A stretch of 54,606 nt of DNA from Marinibaculum pumilum. GTDB taxonomy: Bacteria; Pseudomonadota; Alphaproteobacteria; Ferrovibrionales; Ferrovibrionaceae. The notes under the pieces were generated by a model. It did not search any database. It was given only the letters and a program-made list of their open reading frames with translations, and was not told the DNA's origin. The stretch is taken from positions 1 to 54,606 of the forward strand of contig NZ_JBHRTR010000049.1 in the NCBI RefSeq assembly GCF_042646425.1. Direction: 5' to 3'. Shown in pieces: positions 1 through 7,987 of this stretch (positions are counted from its first letter, which is position 1; each line of letters starts with the position of its first letter). The translations under genes and the position numbers were made by a program.

Positions 1-82
1 GCGACGTCTTGCCATGGTCGACGTGACCGATCGTCCCGATGTTGCAGTGCGGCTTCGTCCGCGAAAACTTCTCTTTGGCCAT
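1..82 (-). CDS. tuf: Elongation factor Tu, N-terminal fragment (cut by window edge)
   Basis: EF-Tu is the GTPase that brings aminoacyl-tRNA to the ribosome. Only the first 27 codons are present, read on the minus strand from the ATG at 80-82 to the left edge. The translation starts MAKEKFSRTKPHCNIGTIGH and continues VDHGKTS. It contains the start of the P-loop (GHVDHGKT), which is diagnostic for EF-Tu. It lies downstream of tRNA-Tyr and tRNA-Gly on the same strand. This resembles the classic arrangement in which tuf follows a cluster of Thr, Tyr and Gly tRNA genes, so co-transcription with the tRNAs is likely. The match is short but essentially unique to this family. Confidence 0.95.
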   Translation of the reverse strand, partial: MAKEKFSRTKPHCNIGTIGHVDHGKTS

Positions 83-252
83 TGGCTTGCGCTCGGCTCT
101 CCGTCCACATCCGGCCCCGTGCCCGGCGACCGCAGGACTGACGTCCCGGGCCCCGAAGGACACGACGCCCAGGCGTCGTCAATTCCCCATCCCAGACAGC
201 CGCGCCCGCCCGATCCTTGGCGACCGGGCCGGACCCGACAGCGGTGCGGGCC

Positions 253-326
253 TGGAGCGGGTGATGGGAATCGAACCCACGTGTCCAGCTTGGAAGGCTG
301 GCGCTCTACCATTGAGCTACACCCGC
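253..326 (-). tRNA. tRNA-Gly (anticodon TCC)
   Basis: On the minus strand the acceptor stem GCGGGTG (320-326) pairs with CACCCGC. The anticodon loop CTTCCAA gives anticodon TCC, and the T loop is TTCGATT. A discriminator T is followed by an encoded CCA at 253-255. It sits 170 bases upstream of tuf on the same strand. Confidence 0.95.
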
Positions 327-479
327 ATCGCAGACCCGGCCGGCGTCACCCGGCCCTGCCGCCCCGCCGCATCGCAGCCGCAGCCTGCAGGACCCGGCCT
401 TCGCCTCGGCTCCCGCCGGGCCGGCCCGAAGACCGCCCCTGCACCGGCGCCAAACGCGCATAGCAACCCGTTCCGGGCC

Positions 480-508
480 GCGATATGCTGTCCAGGACTG
501 CCGGACAA
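480..508 (-). promoter_or_regulatory. Promoter-like site ahead of tRNA-Gly
   Basis: Read on the minus strand, TTGTCC (503-508) is separated by 17 bases from TATCGC (480-485). This resembles a sigma-70 type -35/-10 pair and points towards tRNA-Gly and tuf. The -10 match is weak, so this is only a candidate. Confidence 0.25.
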
Positions 509-712
509 TATTCAAGACGCGGAAAAGATCAAGGCTTTTCGGCCGGGGCGGTGCGTGCTGGCGAAAGCGTGAGGCGGCGGCGGTGTCGGGGCCGTCGGTG
601 TCTAAGCCGTCTGCGCGAACTGCAAGCCTTGCCCGGGTGGGCCGGCGGCTTGCCGGGCCGAAGCTCGCGGCAACGAATGCCCGCCTTCGCCCCTAGGGGC
701 TCCGGCGCGGCA

Positions 713-739
713 GCCTTCCCTCGCTGCGCGAGCGAAGGC
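713..739 (-). terminator. Hairpin directly 3' of tRNA-Tyr
   Basis: Bases 714-723 (CCTTCCCTCG) pair with 729-738 (CGAGCGAAGG) with one mismatch across a five-base loop, and the stem extends one pair outward. It abuts the encoded CCA end of tRNA-Tyr. There is no T run, so it may be a 3' processing hairpin or a weak terminator. Confidence 0.4.
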
Positions 740-825
740 TGGTGGAGGGGGTTGGATTCGAACCAACGTAGGCGTTCGCCAACGGGTTTACAGCCCGTCC
801 CCTTTAGCCACTCGGGCACCCCTCC
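740..825 (-). tRNA. tRNA-Tyr (anticodon GTA)
   Basis: This is a class II tRNA of 86 bases with a long variable arm. On the minus strand the acceptor GGAGGGG pairs with CCCCTCC. The anticodon loop CTGTAAA gives GTA. The T loop TTCGAAT is present, and discriminator A is followed by encoded CCA (740-742). Confidence 0.95.
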
Positions 826-1018
826 AGTCACAACCGCACAACCGGCGGGTCCGGGCGATCGCTTGCGCCGCACCGGCCCCTCTTGCGCCTGTCGCGAAGA
901 AGCGGCTGATTACAGAACTGCCGCGCCTCCTGTCAACCGGATCCTTTCCGGCCGGCGGCGGCGCAGGCGGAACCTGGGGGCGCCGCGGCGCCCGAAACCC
1001 GGCCATCCGAGCGAACCC

Positions 1019-1945
1019 ATGTCCTCTTCCCGTCGATCCGGCCCCCGCACCACCCCGTCCCAGGCACCGCGCCGCAACCGCGGCGCGGGCCACCGCGATG
1101 CGGGGGCGCCGCATCGGGGCGATGCGGACGCGCCGCACAGGGGCAATGCCGGCGCCCCGCGCAGGGGCGGCCGCAAGGGCCCTGCCGCGAAGCCCGCCGG
1201 CGGCACCTACTGGCTCTATGGCCGGCATGCAGTGCAGGCCGCCATCGACAACCCGCAGCGCCGCATCCAGCGGCTGCTGGCGGCGCCAAAGGCGGCAGCC
1301 GGCCTGCGGCTGGCGCAGGGACGGCAGGTCGAGCCGGCGGAGATGCAGGATCTGGCGCGGCTGCTGCCCCCCGGCGCGGTGCACCAGGGCATCGCAGCGC
1401 TGGTGGAGCCGCTGCAGCAGCCCGCCCTGCGCGACTGGCTGGCCGGTGGCGGCGGCGGCGGTGGCGCTGGGGCCCGCGCGGTCATCGTCCTGGACCAGGT
1501 CACCGATCCCCAGAATGTCGGCACCATCCTGCGCTCCGCCACCGCCTTCGGCGCCGCGGCCATCGTCACCACCGCCGCCCATGCGCCGGAGGAAGGCGGG
1601 CCGCTGGCGAAGGCAGCGAGCGGTGCGCTGGACATGCTGCCCTATCTGCGGGAACCGAATCTGGCCCGCGCCCTGGAGCAGCTGGCGGAGGCCGGATTCT
1701 GGCGTATCGCGCTGGATGCGGACGGTGACGAGACCCTGGCCGCCGCCCGGCCGCAGGACCGGCCCGTGGCCCTGATCCTGGGGGCGGAAGGCAGCGGCCT
1801 GCGCCGGCTGACCCGCGCCCACAGCGACTGCATCGCGCGCCTGCCGATCGCACCGGCGATCGGCAGCCTGAACGTCGCGCAGGCCGCCACCGCGGCCCTG
1901 TACGAACTGGCGCGGACGGGGCTGCCGGGGGGCGGCGGGCAATGA
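1019..1945 (+). CDS. rlmB: 23S rRNA (guanosine-2'-O-)-methyltransferase RlmB, SpoU/TrmH family
   Basis: This SpoU-class SAM methyltransferase probably acts on 23S rRNA (the family methylates G2251). Of 308 residues, the first 62 are a low-complexity Arg/Gly/Ala tail. The substrate-binding domain begins at WLYGRHAVQAA (residue 65). The three SpoU motifs are present: NVGTILRSA (166-174), LGAEGSGLR (254-262) and SLNVAQAA (283-290). A poly-Gly linker (143-149) joins the two domains. The ATG at 1019 was chosen because the frame upstream runs back through the tRNA-Tyr gene. The basic N-terminal tail is unusual and could assist rRNA binding. Its place between tRNA genes next to tuf fits translation functions. 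Family assignment is strong, while the exact methylated base is inferred. Confidence 0.92.
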   Translation: MSSSRRSGPRTTPSQAPRRNRGAGHRDAGAPHRGDADAPHRGNAGAPRRGGRKGPAAKPAGGTYWLYGRHAVQAAIDNPQRRIQRLLAAPKAAAGLRLAQGRQVEPAEMQDLARLLPPGAVHQGIAALVEPLQQPALRDWLAGGGGGGGAGARAVIVLDQVTDPQNVGTILRSATAFGAAAIVTTAAHAPEEGGPLAKAASGALDMLPYLREPNLARALEQLAEAGFWRIALDADGDETLAAARPQDRPVALILGAEGSGLRRLTRAHSDCIARLPIAPAIGSLNVAQAATAALYELARTGLPGGGGQ

Positions 1946-2017
1946 CGGCTGAGCCGCACGGGATTGTCAGCCAGCGCGGGAAGCCTTATTGCTCCGGTCG
2001 ATGGTTCGGGGAGACGT

Positions 2018-2093
2018 GCCGGATTAGCACAGCTGGTAGTGCAGCGCTCTTGTAAAGCGAAGGTCGCGGGTTCGAATCCTGCATCCGGCACCA
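2018..2093 (+). tRNA. tRNA-Thr (anticodon TGT)
   Basis: Acceptor GCCGGAT (2018-2024) pairs with ATCCGGC (2083-2089). The anticodon loop CTTGTAA gives TGT. The T loop is TTCGAAT and CCA is encoded at 2091-2093. It is on the plus strand, opposite to the Tyr and Gly tRNAs. Confidence 0.95.
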
Positions 2094-2138
2094 CCCCCCG
2101 GACCGTCCGGCCCAGTCACGGCGTTCAGCAGACCGCGG

Positions 2139-2417
2139 TCAGTCCTGCAGATCCCGCTTGGTCACCCGGAAACGCCAGCCATCGGACAGCCGCTCGCCGG
2201 CGACCGCATGGCCCGCCTGGCGGCAGAAATGCGGGATGTCCACCGCCGCCAGCGGATCGTCCGCCAGCACGACAAGCACCCCGCCCGGCGGGAGGCCGCG
2301 CAGCGCCGCCTCGGTCCGCAGGACGGGAATCGGGCAGCGATGGCCGGTCGTATCCAGGCATCGCTCCGCTGCCGGCACGGTGCGGTCGCCGGTGCTGTCC
2401 GTCATGATCCCCGCCAT
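2139..2417 (-). CDS. TusA/SirA-like sulfur-carrier protein
   Basis: A 92-residue protein of the TusA/SirA/YeeD family, small cytoplasmic sulfur carriers that pass persulfide sulfur for tRNA thiolation or cofactor synthesis. It carries the signature LDTTGHRCPIPVLRTEAAL with the reactive Cys28 in a CPxP motif, followed by the usual two-layer sandwich pattern. An in-frame ATG at codon 5 (2405) has a G-rich stretch 5-8 bases upstream and may be the true start. It faces away from the SRAP gene and follows the small membrane protein gene on the same strand after a 79-base gap. The specific sulfur acceptor cannot be told from sequence. Confidence 0.82.
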   Translation of the reverse strand: MAGIMTDSTGDRTVPAAERCLDTTGHRCPIPVLRTEAALRGLPPGGVLVVLADDPLAAVDIPHFCRQAGHAVAGERLSDGWRFRVTKRDLQD

Positions 2418-2496
2418 GAAATTCGGGACGCTCTCCCCTGCCCGGCCGCGCAGCCCCTGCCGCCGCCGCCGTCAACCGCGATCGACGATGACCGGG

Positions 2497-2727
2497 TCAG
2501 TCGCGATCGATATAGACCGGCACCATGCCGCGCACATGAGTCTGGTAGCGACCGCTGGGGTCGCCGAAGACCTGGAAGGTCTGATTCGGCACATATACCA
2601 CTTCGCCCTCGCCGACCGCCGCGGTCGCGCCGATCTCGCCGCACCATGCCTCCGCCAGGGTTGCCAGGACCAGAAAGCCGGCGCCAACGGCGGCCAGGAT
2701 CCAGGTCGCGGAGAGGTCCCGCTGCAT
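2497..2727 (-). CDS. Small membrane-anchored hypothetical protein (76 aa)
   Basis: I do not recognise a family. The ATG at 2727 is preceded by a strong ribosome site (AAGGAGG, about six bases upstream), which supports a real gene. Residues 9-27 form one hydrophobic segment (ILAAVGAGFLVLATL core), so it is either an N-terminal anchor or an uncleaved signal. The remaining 45 residues are polar and probably periplasmic, ending GRYQTHVRGMVPVYIDRD. It precedes the TusA-like gene on the same strand. No catalytic motif is visible. Confidence 0.6.
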   Translation of the reverse strand: MQRDLSATWILAAVGAGFLVLATLAEAWCGEIGATAAVGEGEVVYVPNQTFQVFGDPSGRYQTHVRGMVPVYIDRD

Positions 2728-2919
2728 CCTTCCCTCCTTGATGATAGAGCTTGGTCGAGCCCGGTAGTGCATTCGTCCGTGTGGCCTTGATGTCGGAAGC
2801 GGAGCCGCCGAGGGCAAGGCCTGCGGCGCAGTCGTGATGCACTGCGAAAGATTCCAGAGAAGGTCGCCGGAGATGGCGCCCGCGGGGCCGGTTGCCGGCA
2901 GCGAAGGGAGGATGGCGCG

Positions 2920-3681
2920 ATGTGCGGCCGCTACAGCCTGACCACACCGCCGGAGGCGATGCGCCGCCTGTTCGGCTTCGAGGCGCTGCCCAACCTGCCG
3001 CCGCGCTACAACGTCGCGCCGACACAGGAGGCACCTGTGGTGCTGCCGGCCGGCGAACCGGACGGTGACGGGCTGCGCCCGCAGCGAACCCTGGCGCAAC
3101 GAACCCTGGCGATGGCGCGCTGGGGCCTGCTGCCGCCCTTCGCCAAGAGCCCGGCGGACGGCGCGCGGATGATCAACGCCCGGGCGGAAACGGTCGCGAC
3201 CAAGCCGGCCTTCCGCCGCGCCTTCGCAAAGCGCCGCTGCCTAGTGCCGGCCGACGGGTTCTACGAATGGCAGAAGCTGGGGGACGGGCCGAAGGCGGCG
3301 AAGCAGCCCTGGCGCATCGGCCTGAAGGGCGGCGCGCCCTTCGCCTTCGCCGGCCTGTTCGAGACCTGGCAGCCGCCACTGCCCGAAGACGTCGATGCGG
3401 AAGCCACAGCCGGCGCGCCGATCCTCAGCTTCACCATCATCACCACGACCGCGAATGCGGCGATCGAGAAGATCCATCCGCGCATGCCGGTGATGCTGGC
3501 GGAGGCCGATCACGACCTGTGGCTGTCGGGAGCGGCGGAGCCGGCGGCACTGCAGGCCCTGCTGCGCCCCTTCCCCGCCGAAGCGATGGGCTATTACCGG
3601 GTCAGCACGCGGGTCAATGCGGTGCGCAACGACGATGCCGAATGCATCGCGCCGCTCACCGCCGGCGGCACGGAGGATTGA
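2920..3681 (+). CDS. SRAP-family protein (YedK/HMCES type), abasic-site DNA-protein crosslinker
   Basis: SRAP proteins trap abasic sites in single-stranded DNA through a covalent bond to Cys2. The 253-residue protein begins MCGRYSLTTP, so Cys2 is present after Met removal. The other family residues are visible: the YNVAPTQ motif (30-36), Asn86 in MINARAE, Glu116 in GFYEW and His186 in IHPRMPV. The start is firm because Cys2 must be N-terminal, and a GGGAGG ribosome site lies upstream. Length fits the family. It is convergent with rpoH (17-base gap). It adds to the DNA-damage genes of this window (lhr/pdeM, imuA, imuB, dnaE2), but I see no LexA box in front of it. Confidence 0.93.
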   Translation: MCGRYSLTTPPEAMRRLFGFEALPNLPPRYNVAPTQEAPVVLPAGEPDGDGLRPQRTLAQRTLAMARWGLLPPFAKSPADGARMINARAETVATKPAFRRAFAKRRCLVPADGFYEWQKLGDGPKAAKQPWRIGLKGGAPFAFAGLFETWQPPLPEDVDAEATAGAPILSFTIITTTANAAIEKIHPRMPVMLAEADHDLWLSGAAEPAALQALLRPFPAEAMGYYRVSTRVNAVRNDDAECIAPLTAGGTED

Positions 3682-3697
3682 ACGGCGGCGGCCTGCC

Positions 3698-4585
3698 TCA
3701 GGCGGCGGTCAGGGCCGGCCCCTCGGCATCCTTCCAGCGACGCAGCACGCCGGTCTTCAGCTTTTCGAACGCCTTCGATTCGATCTGGCGCACGCGCTCC
3801 TTGGTAATGCCCAGCCGCTCGCCCAGCTGCTCCAGGGTGGCGCGGTCGTCCTGCAGCATGCGCTCAGTGATGATCATCTGCTCGCGATCGGTGAGGTCCT
3901 TGATCGCCTCCCGCAGCCAGGCGCCGCGGGTGGCGGAATCATGGCTCTCGATCGTCAGCTCCTCCGGCGTCGGGCCATTGTCCTGCAGGAAGTCCTGCCA
4001 CTGCTCCGAGCCGTCCTCGCCGACCGGATCGTTCAGCGAATGGTCGCGCCCCGAAAGGCGCTGCGCCATCCGCTCGACATCCGCGGTCGACACGTTGAGC
4101 TGCTGCGCGATCTGGCTGCGGGTCTCGTCGGTCAGGCTGCCGCCGGTCTTCTCGATCCGGGCGCGCAGCCAGCGCAGGTTGAAGAACAGCGCCTTCTGCC
4201 CGGCACTGGTGCCGGAGCGGACGATCGACCAGTTGCGCAGGATGAATTCCTGCATCGCGGAGCGGATCCACCAGCTGGCATAGGTGGAGAAGCGGACATT
4301 GCGGTCATGCTCGAACCGCGCGGCGGCCTGCATCAGGCCGACATTGCCTTCCTGCACGAGGTCGCTCATCGGCAGGCCATAGCCGCGGAAGCGGGCGGCG
4401 GTCGCCACGACCAGGCGCATATAGGCGCGCACCAGTTCGTGCATCGCGCGGTCGTCCTCCTCCTCCCGCCAGCGGCGGGCGAGCTCGTACTCCGCGTCCT
4501 GGGTCAGAAGCGGCTGCTCCATCGCGTTGGCGATGAACCGCCGGTTCATCGTCGCCGTCGTGCCGGTCTCCACTGCTGTCGTCAT
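3698..4585 (-). CDS. rpoH: RNA polymerase sigma-32 factor RpoH
   Basis: This is the alternative sigma factor for heat-shock and envelope/oxidative stress genes. The 295-residue protein has a region 1.2/2.1 start (LLTQDAEYELARRW, 26-39), region 2 with DLVQEGNVGLMQAAARF (75-91) and FSTYASWWIRSAMQEFI (99-115), and the RpoH box QKALFFNLRWLR (130-141). It ends in a region 4 helix-turn-helix (LGERLGITKERVRQIESKA). The RpoH box separates it from RpoD and FliA. Alphaproteobacteria often have several RpoH copies, and which copy this is cannot be told. It is divergent from the MarR-type regulator gene, with a 96-base shared control region bearing two direct repeats, so its transcription may respond to that regulator. 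Confidence 0.95.
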   Translation of the reverse strand: MTTAVETGTTATMNRRFIANAMEQPLLTQDAEYELARRWREEEDDRAMHELVRAYMRLVVATAARFRGYGLPMSDLVQEGNVGLMQAAARFEHDRNVRFSTYASWWIRSAMQEFILRNWSIVRSGTSAGQKALFFNLRWLRARIEKTGGSLTDETRSQIAQQLNVSTADVERMAQRLSGRDHSLNDPVGEDGSEQWQDFLQDNGPTPEELTIESHDSATRGAWLREAIKDLTDREQMIITERMLQDDRATLEQLGERLGITKERVRQIESKAFEKLKTGVLRRWKDAEGPALTAA

Positions 4586-4613
4586 GGCTGCATCCTCTCT
4601 GGACGCCCGGTGA

Positions 4614-4672
4614 TAGTGAGTCGATACTAATCACTGCCAGCCGCCGTTGCAAGGGTAGTAGCGAGTCGATAC
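4614..4672. promoter_or_regulatory. Pair of direct repeats between rpoH and the MarR-type gene (candidate operators)
   Basis: TAGTGAGTCGATAC (4614-4627) recurs as TAGCGAGTCGATAC (4659-4672), 13 of 14 bases identical, with starts 45 bases apart. The left copy lies inside a wider inverted pair, AGTGA (4615-4619) and TCACT (4631-4635). The right copy ends nine bases before the regulator ATG. This placement fits autoregulation by the MarR-type protein and joint control of rpoH. The role is inferred. Confidence 0.55.
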
Positions 4673-4681
4673 GATATTGTC

Positions 4682-5329
4682 ATGTCCGGTCCCCGATCCA
4701 ATTCCGCGCGCCGCGTCGCGACCCTGATCGACCGCCTTGCCCGGCTGTCCCGCGAGCTTCAGTTCGCTGAAGGGTTAAACCCCGCACAGTGGGAAGCGTT
4801 GCGTTTCCTCGCCCAGGCGAATGCCCAGTCGCGCACGCCGGGTGCCGTGGCGGAGTATCTGGGCGCCACCAAGGGCACCGCCTCGCAGACCCTGATCGCG
4901 CTGGAGAACAAGGGCCTGATCCGGCGCGCCCGCTGCATGGCGGACAAGCGCCAGCGCGACCTGGCGATCACCGAGGCGGGCGAGGCGCTGCTGACCAAGG
5001 ACCCGATCCACACGCTGGGCCTGGCCGCAGACGAACTGGCGGACGAGGATTGCCATGCCCTGGTGCGCGGCCTGACCCGGCTGCTGCACGACGTGCAGCG
5101 CGCGCATGGCGTGCGCACCTTCGGGGTCTGCGCCGATTGCAGCCTGCAATGCGTGGAGGAGGCGCCCAGCCTCGCCGGCAGCCTGCGGGGCGGCAGCCAG
5201 CTGCGCTGCGGCCTGACCGGGGAGCCGATCGACCCGCAGCGCGCCGACCGGCTGTGCATCAATTTCGCGCCACTGGCCGACGAAGCGCCGCGGAACCGCC
5301 GGGCCGCCGGCGACGACGGGGCCGACTGA
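4682..5329 (+). CDS. MarR-family winged-helix regulator with Cys-rich C-terminal tail
   Basis: A 215-residue DNA-binding regulator. Residues 33-105 form the winged helix: LNPAQWEALRFLAQA, the recognition helix region TKGTASQTLIALENKGLI and the wing RRARCMADKRQRDLAIT. After a dimerisation helix there is an extra tail from residue 145 with Cys150, Cys153, Cys157, Cys176 and Cys192 (pattern C-x2-C-x3-C-x18-C-x15-C). This is not part of ordinary MarR proteins and could bind a metal or Fe-S cluster, or act as a redox sensor. It is divergent from rpoH and the spacer has repeated sites. The ATG at 4682 follows directly after the second repeat. Ligand unknown. Confidence 0.82.
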   Translation: MSGPRSNSARRVATLIDRLARLSRELQFAEGLNPAQWEALRFLAQANAQSRTPGAVAEYLGATKGTASQTLIALENKGLIRRARCMADKRQRDLAITEAGEALLTKDPIHTLGLAADELADEDCHALVRGLTRLLHDVQRAHGVRTFGVCADCSLQCVEEAPSLAGSLRGGSQLRCGLTGEPIDPQRADRLCINFAPLADEAPRNRRAAGDDGAD

Positions 5330-5500
5330 CAGCCACGGCCCGGCCAGGGCCATCGACCACCGAGAGCATCCCCGCCCGGCAGAACCGGTCGCTGAAGGCG
5401 GTCGCACGACCGGCCTGGATCGCCGGCAAGGACGCGCGACATCGCGCAGCAGGTGCCTGAACGCTTTCCCGGCCGGCGATTTTCGTGTTTTGATCCCGAT

Positions 5501-7987
5501 ATGTCCCAGACCGTGGATATCGCGCCCCCTGCGCCAGCCCACCCTGTCCCGGCCGCCCGGCTGCCCGCCGTGCTGCGCGACTGGTTCGCCGGCCGTGGCT
5601 GGCAGCCGCATCCCCACCAGCTGGCCGTGCTGGCGCAGGCGCAGGCCGGCCGCTCGGTACTGGCAATCGCACCGACCGGCGGCGGCAAGACCCTGGCCGG
5701 CTTCCTGCCCAGCCTGACGGAGCTGGTCGAGGCGGGCGCCACGTCGGGAGGGTCGGCGGACGGGCGGGAACTGCACACCCTCTACATCTCGCCGCTGAAG
5801 GCGCTGGCGGTCGACGTCGCCCGCAATCTGGAAATGCCGGTGGCGGAAATGGCGCTGGACCTGCGGATCGAGACCCGCAGCGGCGACACCAAGGCGTCGA
5901 AGCGCAGCCGCCAGCGCACCGCGCCGCCGCACATCCTGATGACCACGCCGGAACAGCTGGCCCTGCTGCTGAGCTATCCCGATGCCGCCCGCTTTTTCCG
6001 CCACCTGCGCTGGCTGGTGCTGGACGAACTGCACGCCCTGGCCAATTCCAAGCGCGGCGAACTGCTGTCGCTGGGCATGGCGCGGCTGGCCCGGCTGGCG
6101 CCCGGCCACCGCCGCATCGGCCTGTCGGCGACGGTGGCGGAGCCGCCGCGGCTGCAGCATTTCCTGGACCCGTCGGGCGGCGCGGCGCTGGTGCAGACCG
6201 GTGGCGGCGCCCTGCCGGAGATCACGATCCTGGCCTCCGACGCGCATGTGCCCTGGTCGGGCCATACCGCCCGCCATGCCTATGGCGAGATCTATGAAGC
6301 GATCCGCCAGGCGCGCACCGCCCTGCTGTTCGTGAACACGCGCAGCCAGGCGGAACTGGTGTTCCAGTCGCTGTGGCACATCAACGAGGACAATCTGCCG
6401 ATCGCCCTGCACCACGGCTCGCTGGAAAAGGAACAGCGCCGCAAGGTGGAGGCGGCGATGGCGCGCGGCGCGCTGCGGGCGGTGGTCTGCACCTCCACCC
6501 TGGACCTGGGCATCGACTGGGGCGATGTCGATCTGGTGATCCAGATCGGCGCACCGAAGGGCATCAGCCGCACCCTGCAGCGCATCGGCCGGTCGAACCA
6601 CCGCATGGCGGAGGCGAGCCGTGCCCTGCTGGTGCCGGCCAACCGGTTCGAGGTGCTGGAATGCCGGGCCGCGGTGCAGGCGGTCGCCGACGGCCAGCTG
6701 GACGGCGAGCCGCCGCGGGCGGGCGGCTACGACGTGCTGGCGCAGCACCTGCTGGGCATGGCCTGCTCCGCCCCCTTCGACGCCGACACGCAATATGCGG
6801 AGACCCTGCAGGCGGCGCCCTATGCCGACCTGCCGCGCGCGGTCTTCGACCGGGTGCTCGCCTATGTCGCCGACGGCGGCTATGCGCTGCGGGCCTATGA
6901 CCGCTATCGCCGCCTGCGCCAGGCGGAGGACGGCCGCTGGACGGTGACCGGGCCGCATGTCCTGCGGCAGTACCGGATGAATGCCGGCACCATCGTCGAG
7001 GCGCCGAAGGTCAAGGTGCGGCTGCGCGGCGGCCGCAATCTGGGGGAGATCGAGGAGGCCTTCGTCGAGCAGCTGGTGCCCGGCGACACCTTCGTCTTCG
7101 CCGGGCAGGTGCTGCGCTTCGAGGGCCTGCGGGAGATGGCGGCCATCGTCACCCGGGCGCCGCTGGAGGACCCGGCGATCCCGTCCTACCAGGGCGGCAA
7201 GTTCCCGCTGTCGACCTTCCTGGCAGGCCGGGTGCGGCAGCTGCTGGCGGACTGGCGCAAGAGCCGCCTGCCCGGCCAGGTGCGCGACTGGCTGCGGATG
7301 CAGGAGCTGCGCTCGGTGCTGCCGCGGCCCAGCCAGCTGCTGGTGGAGAGCTTCCCGCGCGGCAGCCGCCACTACCTGGTCGCCTATCCGTTCGAGGGCC
7401 GGCTGGCGCACCAGACCCTGGGCATGCTGCTGACCCGGCGGATGGAGCGCAGCGGGCTGCGCCCGATGGGCTTCGTCGCCTCGGAATATGCGATGGCCGC
7501 CTGGAGCCTGCGGCCCGTGCGCAGCGCGGCCGAGGTCGCCGCCCTGTTCCACGAGGACATGCTGGGCGACGACCTGGAGGCCTGGCTTGCGGAAAGCGCA
7601 TTGCTGAAGCGCACGTTCCGCAATGTCGGCGTGATCGCCGGGCTGATCGAGCGGCGCCATCCGGGCGCGGAAAAGAGCGGAAAGCAGGTCACCGTCTCAT
7701 CCGACCTGATCTACGACGTGCTGCGCCGCTACGAACCCGACCATATCCTGCTGCAGGCGACCCGCGCCGATGCCGCCACCGGGCTTTTGGATATCCGGCG
7801 GCTGGGGGATATGTTGCAGCGGGTGCAGGGACGGATCCTGTTCAAGGCGCTGGACCGGGTCTCGCCGCTGGCGGTGCCGGTGATGCTGGAGATCGGCAAG
7901 GAGCCGGTCCTTGGCGCCGGGACCATGGACGACCTGCTGGGCGAGGCCTCGGAGGCCCTGATCGAGGAGGCCTGCCGGCTGTTGTGA
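5501..7987 (+). CDS. Ligase-associated DEXH-box helicase (Lhr-like)
   Basis: An 828-residue superfamily 2 helicase of the Lhr type that NCBI calls ligase-associated DNA damage response DEXH helicase. Visible motifs are Walker A APTGGGKT (57-64), motif Ia YISPLKALA, DELH (175-178), motif III SAT (209-211), motif IV/V LLFVNTRSQAE and TSTLDLGIDWGDVDLVIQIG, and motif VI QRIGRSNHR. The C-terminal part has the winged-helix and beta-barrel Lhr core. The ATG at 5501 was preferred over an in-frame GTG at 5453, because homologues start shortly before the HPHQ Q-motif-like element. It overlaps pdeM by four bases (GTGA), so the two are translationally coupled. The partner ligase and exonuclease genes are not in this window. 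Confidence 0.9.
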   Translation: MSQTVDIAPPAPAHPVPAARLPAVLRDWFAGRGWQPHPHQLAVLAQAQAGRSVLAIAPTGGGKTLAGFLPSLTELVEAGATSGGSADGRELHTLYISPLKALAVDVARNLEMPVAEMALDLRIETRSGDTKASKRSRQRTAPPHILMTTPEQLALLLSYPDAARFFRHLRWLVLDELHALANSKRGELLSLGMARLARLAPGHRRIGLSATVAEPPRLQHFLDPSGGAALVQTGGGALPEITILASDAHVPWSGHTARHAYGEIYEAIRQARTALLFVNTRSQAELVFQSLWHINEDNLPIALHHGSLEKEQRRKVEAAMARGALRAVVCTSTLDLGIDWGDVDLVIQIGAPKGISRTLQRIGRSNHRMAEASRALLVPANRFEVLECRAAVQAVADGQLDGEPPRAGGYDVLAQHLLGMACSAPFDADTQYAETLQAAPYADLPRAVFDRVLAYVADGGYALRAYDRYRRLRQAEDGRWTVTGPHVLRQYRMNAGTIVEAPKVKVRLRGGRNLGEIEEAFVEQLVPGDTFVFAGQVLRFEGLREMAAIVTRAPLEDPAIPSYQGGKFPLSTFLAGRVRQLLADWRKSRLPGQVRDWLRMQELRSVLPRPSQLLVESFPRGSRHYLVAYPFEGRLAHQTLGMLLTRRMERSGLRPMGFVASEYAMAAWSLRPVRSAAEVAALFHEDMLGDDLEAWLAESALLKRTFRNVGVIAGLIERRHPGAEKSGKQVTVSSDLIYDVLRRYEPDHILLQATRADAATGLLDIRRLGDMLQRVQGRILFKALDRVSPLAVPVMLEIGKEPVLGAGTMDDLLGEASEALIEEACRLL

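Larger units (their letters stand above)
327..739. other. Spacer between tRNA-Tyr and tRNA-Gly, no gene seen
   Basis: This 413-base stretch holds no convincing coding sequence. The open frames across it have no start with a ribosome site, and those on the plus strand merely extend rlmB upstream. It probably is the transcribed or intergenic spacer of the tRNA-Tyr, tRNA-Gly, tuf series. It holds a hairpin next to tRNA-Tyr and one promoter-like site, listed separately. Confidence 0.6.

Noticed and set aside
4775..7660. A 961-codon open frame on the minus strand
   Set aside because: It is antisense to the MarR-type gene and the Lhr-like helicase. High GC keeps the frame open, and its sequence is low complexity (Arg, Gln, His rich) without any family motif.
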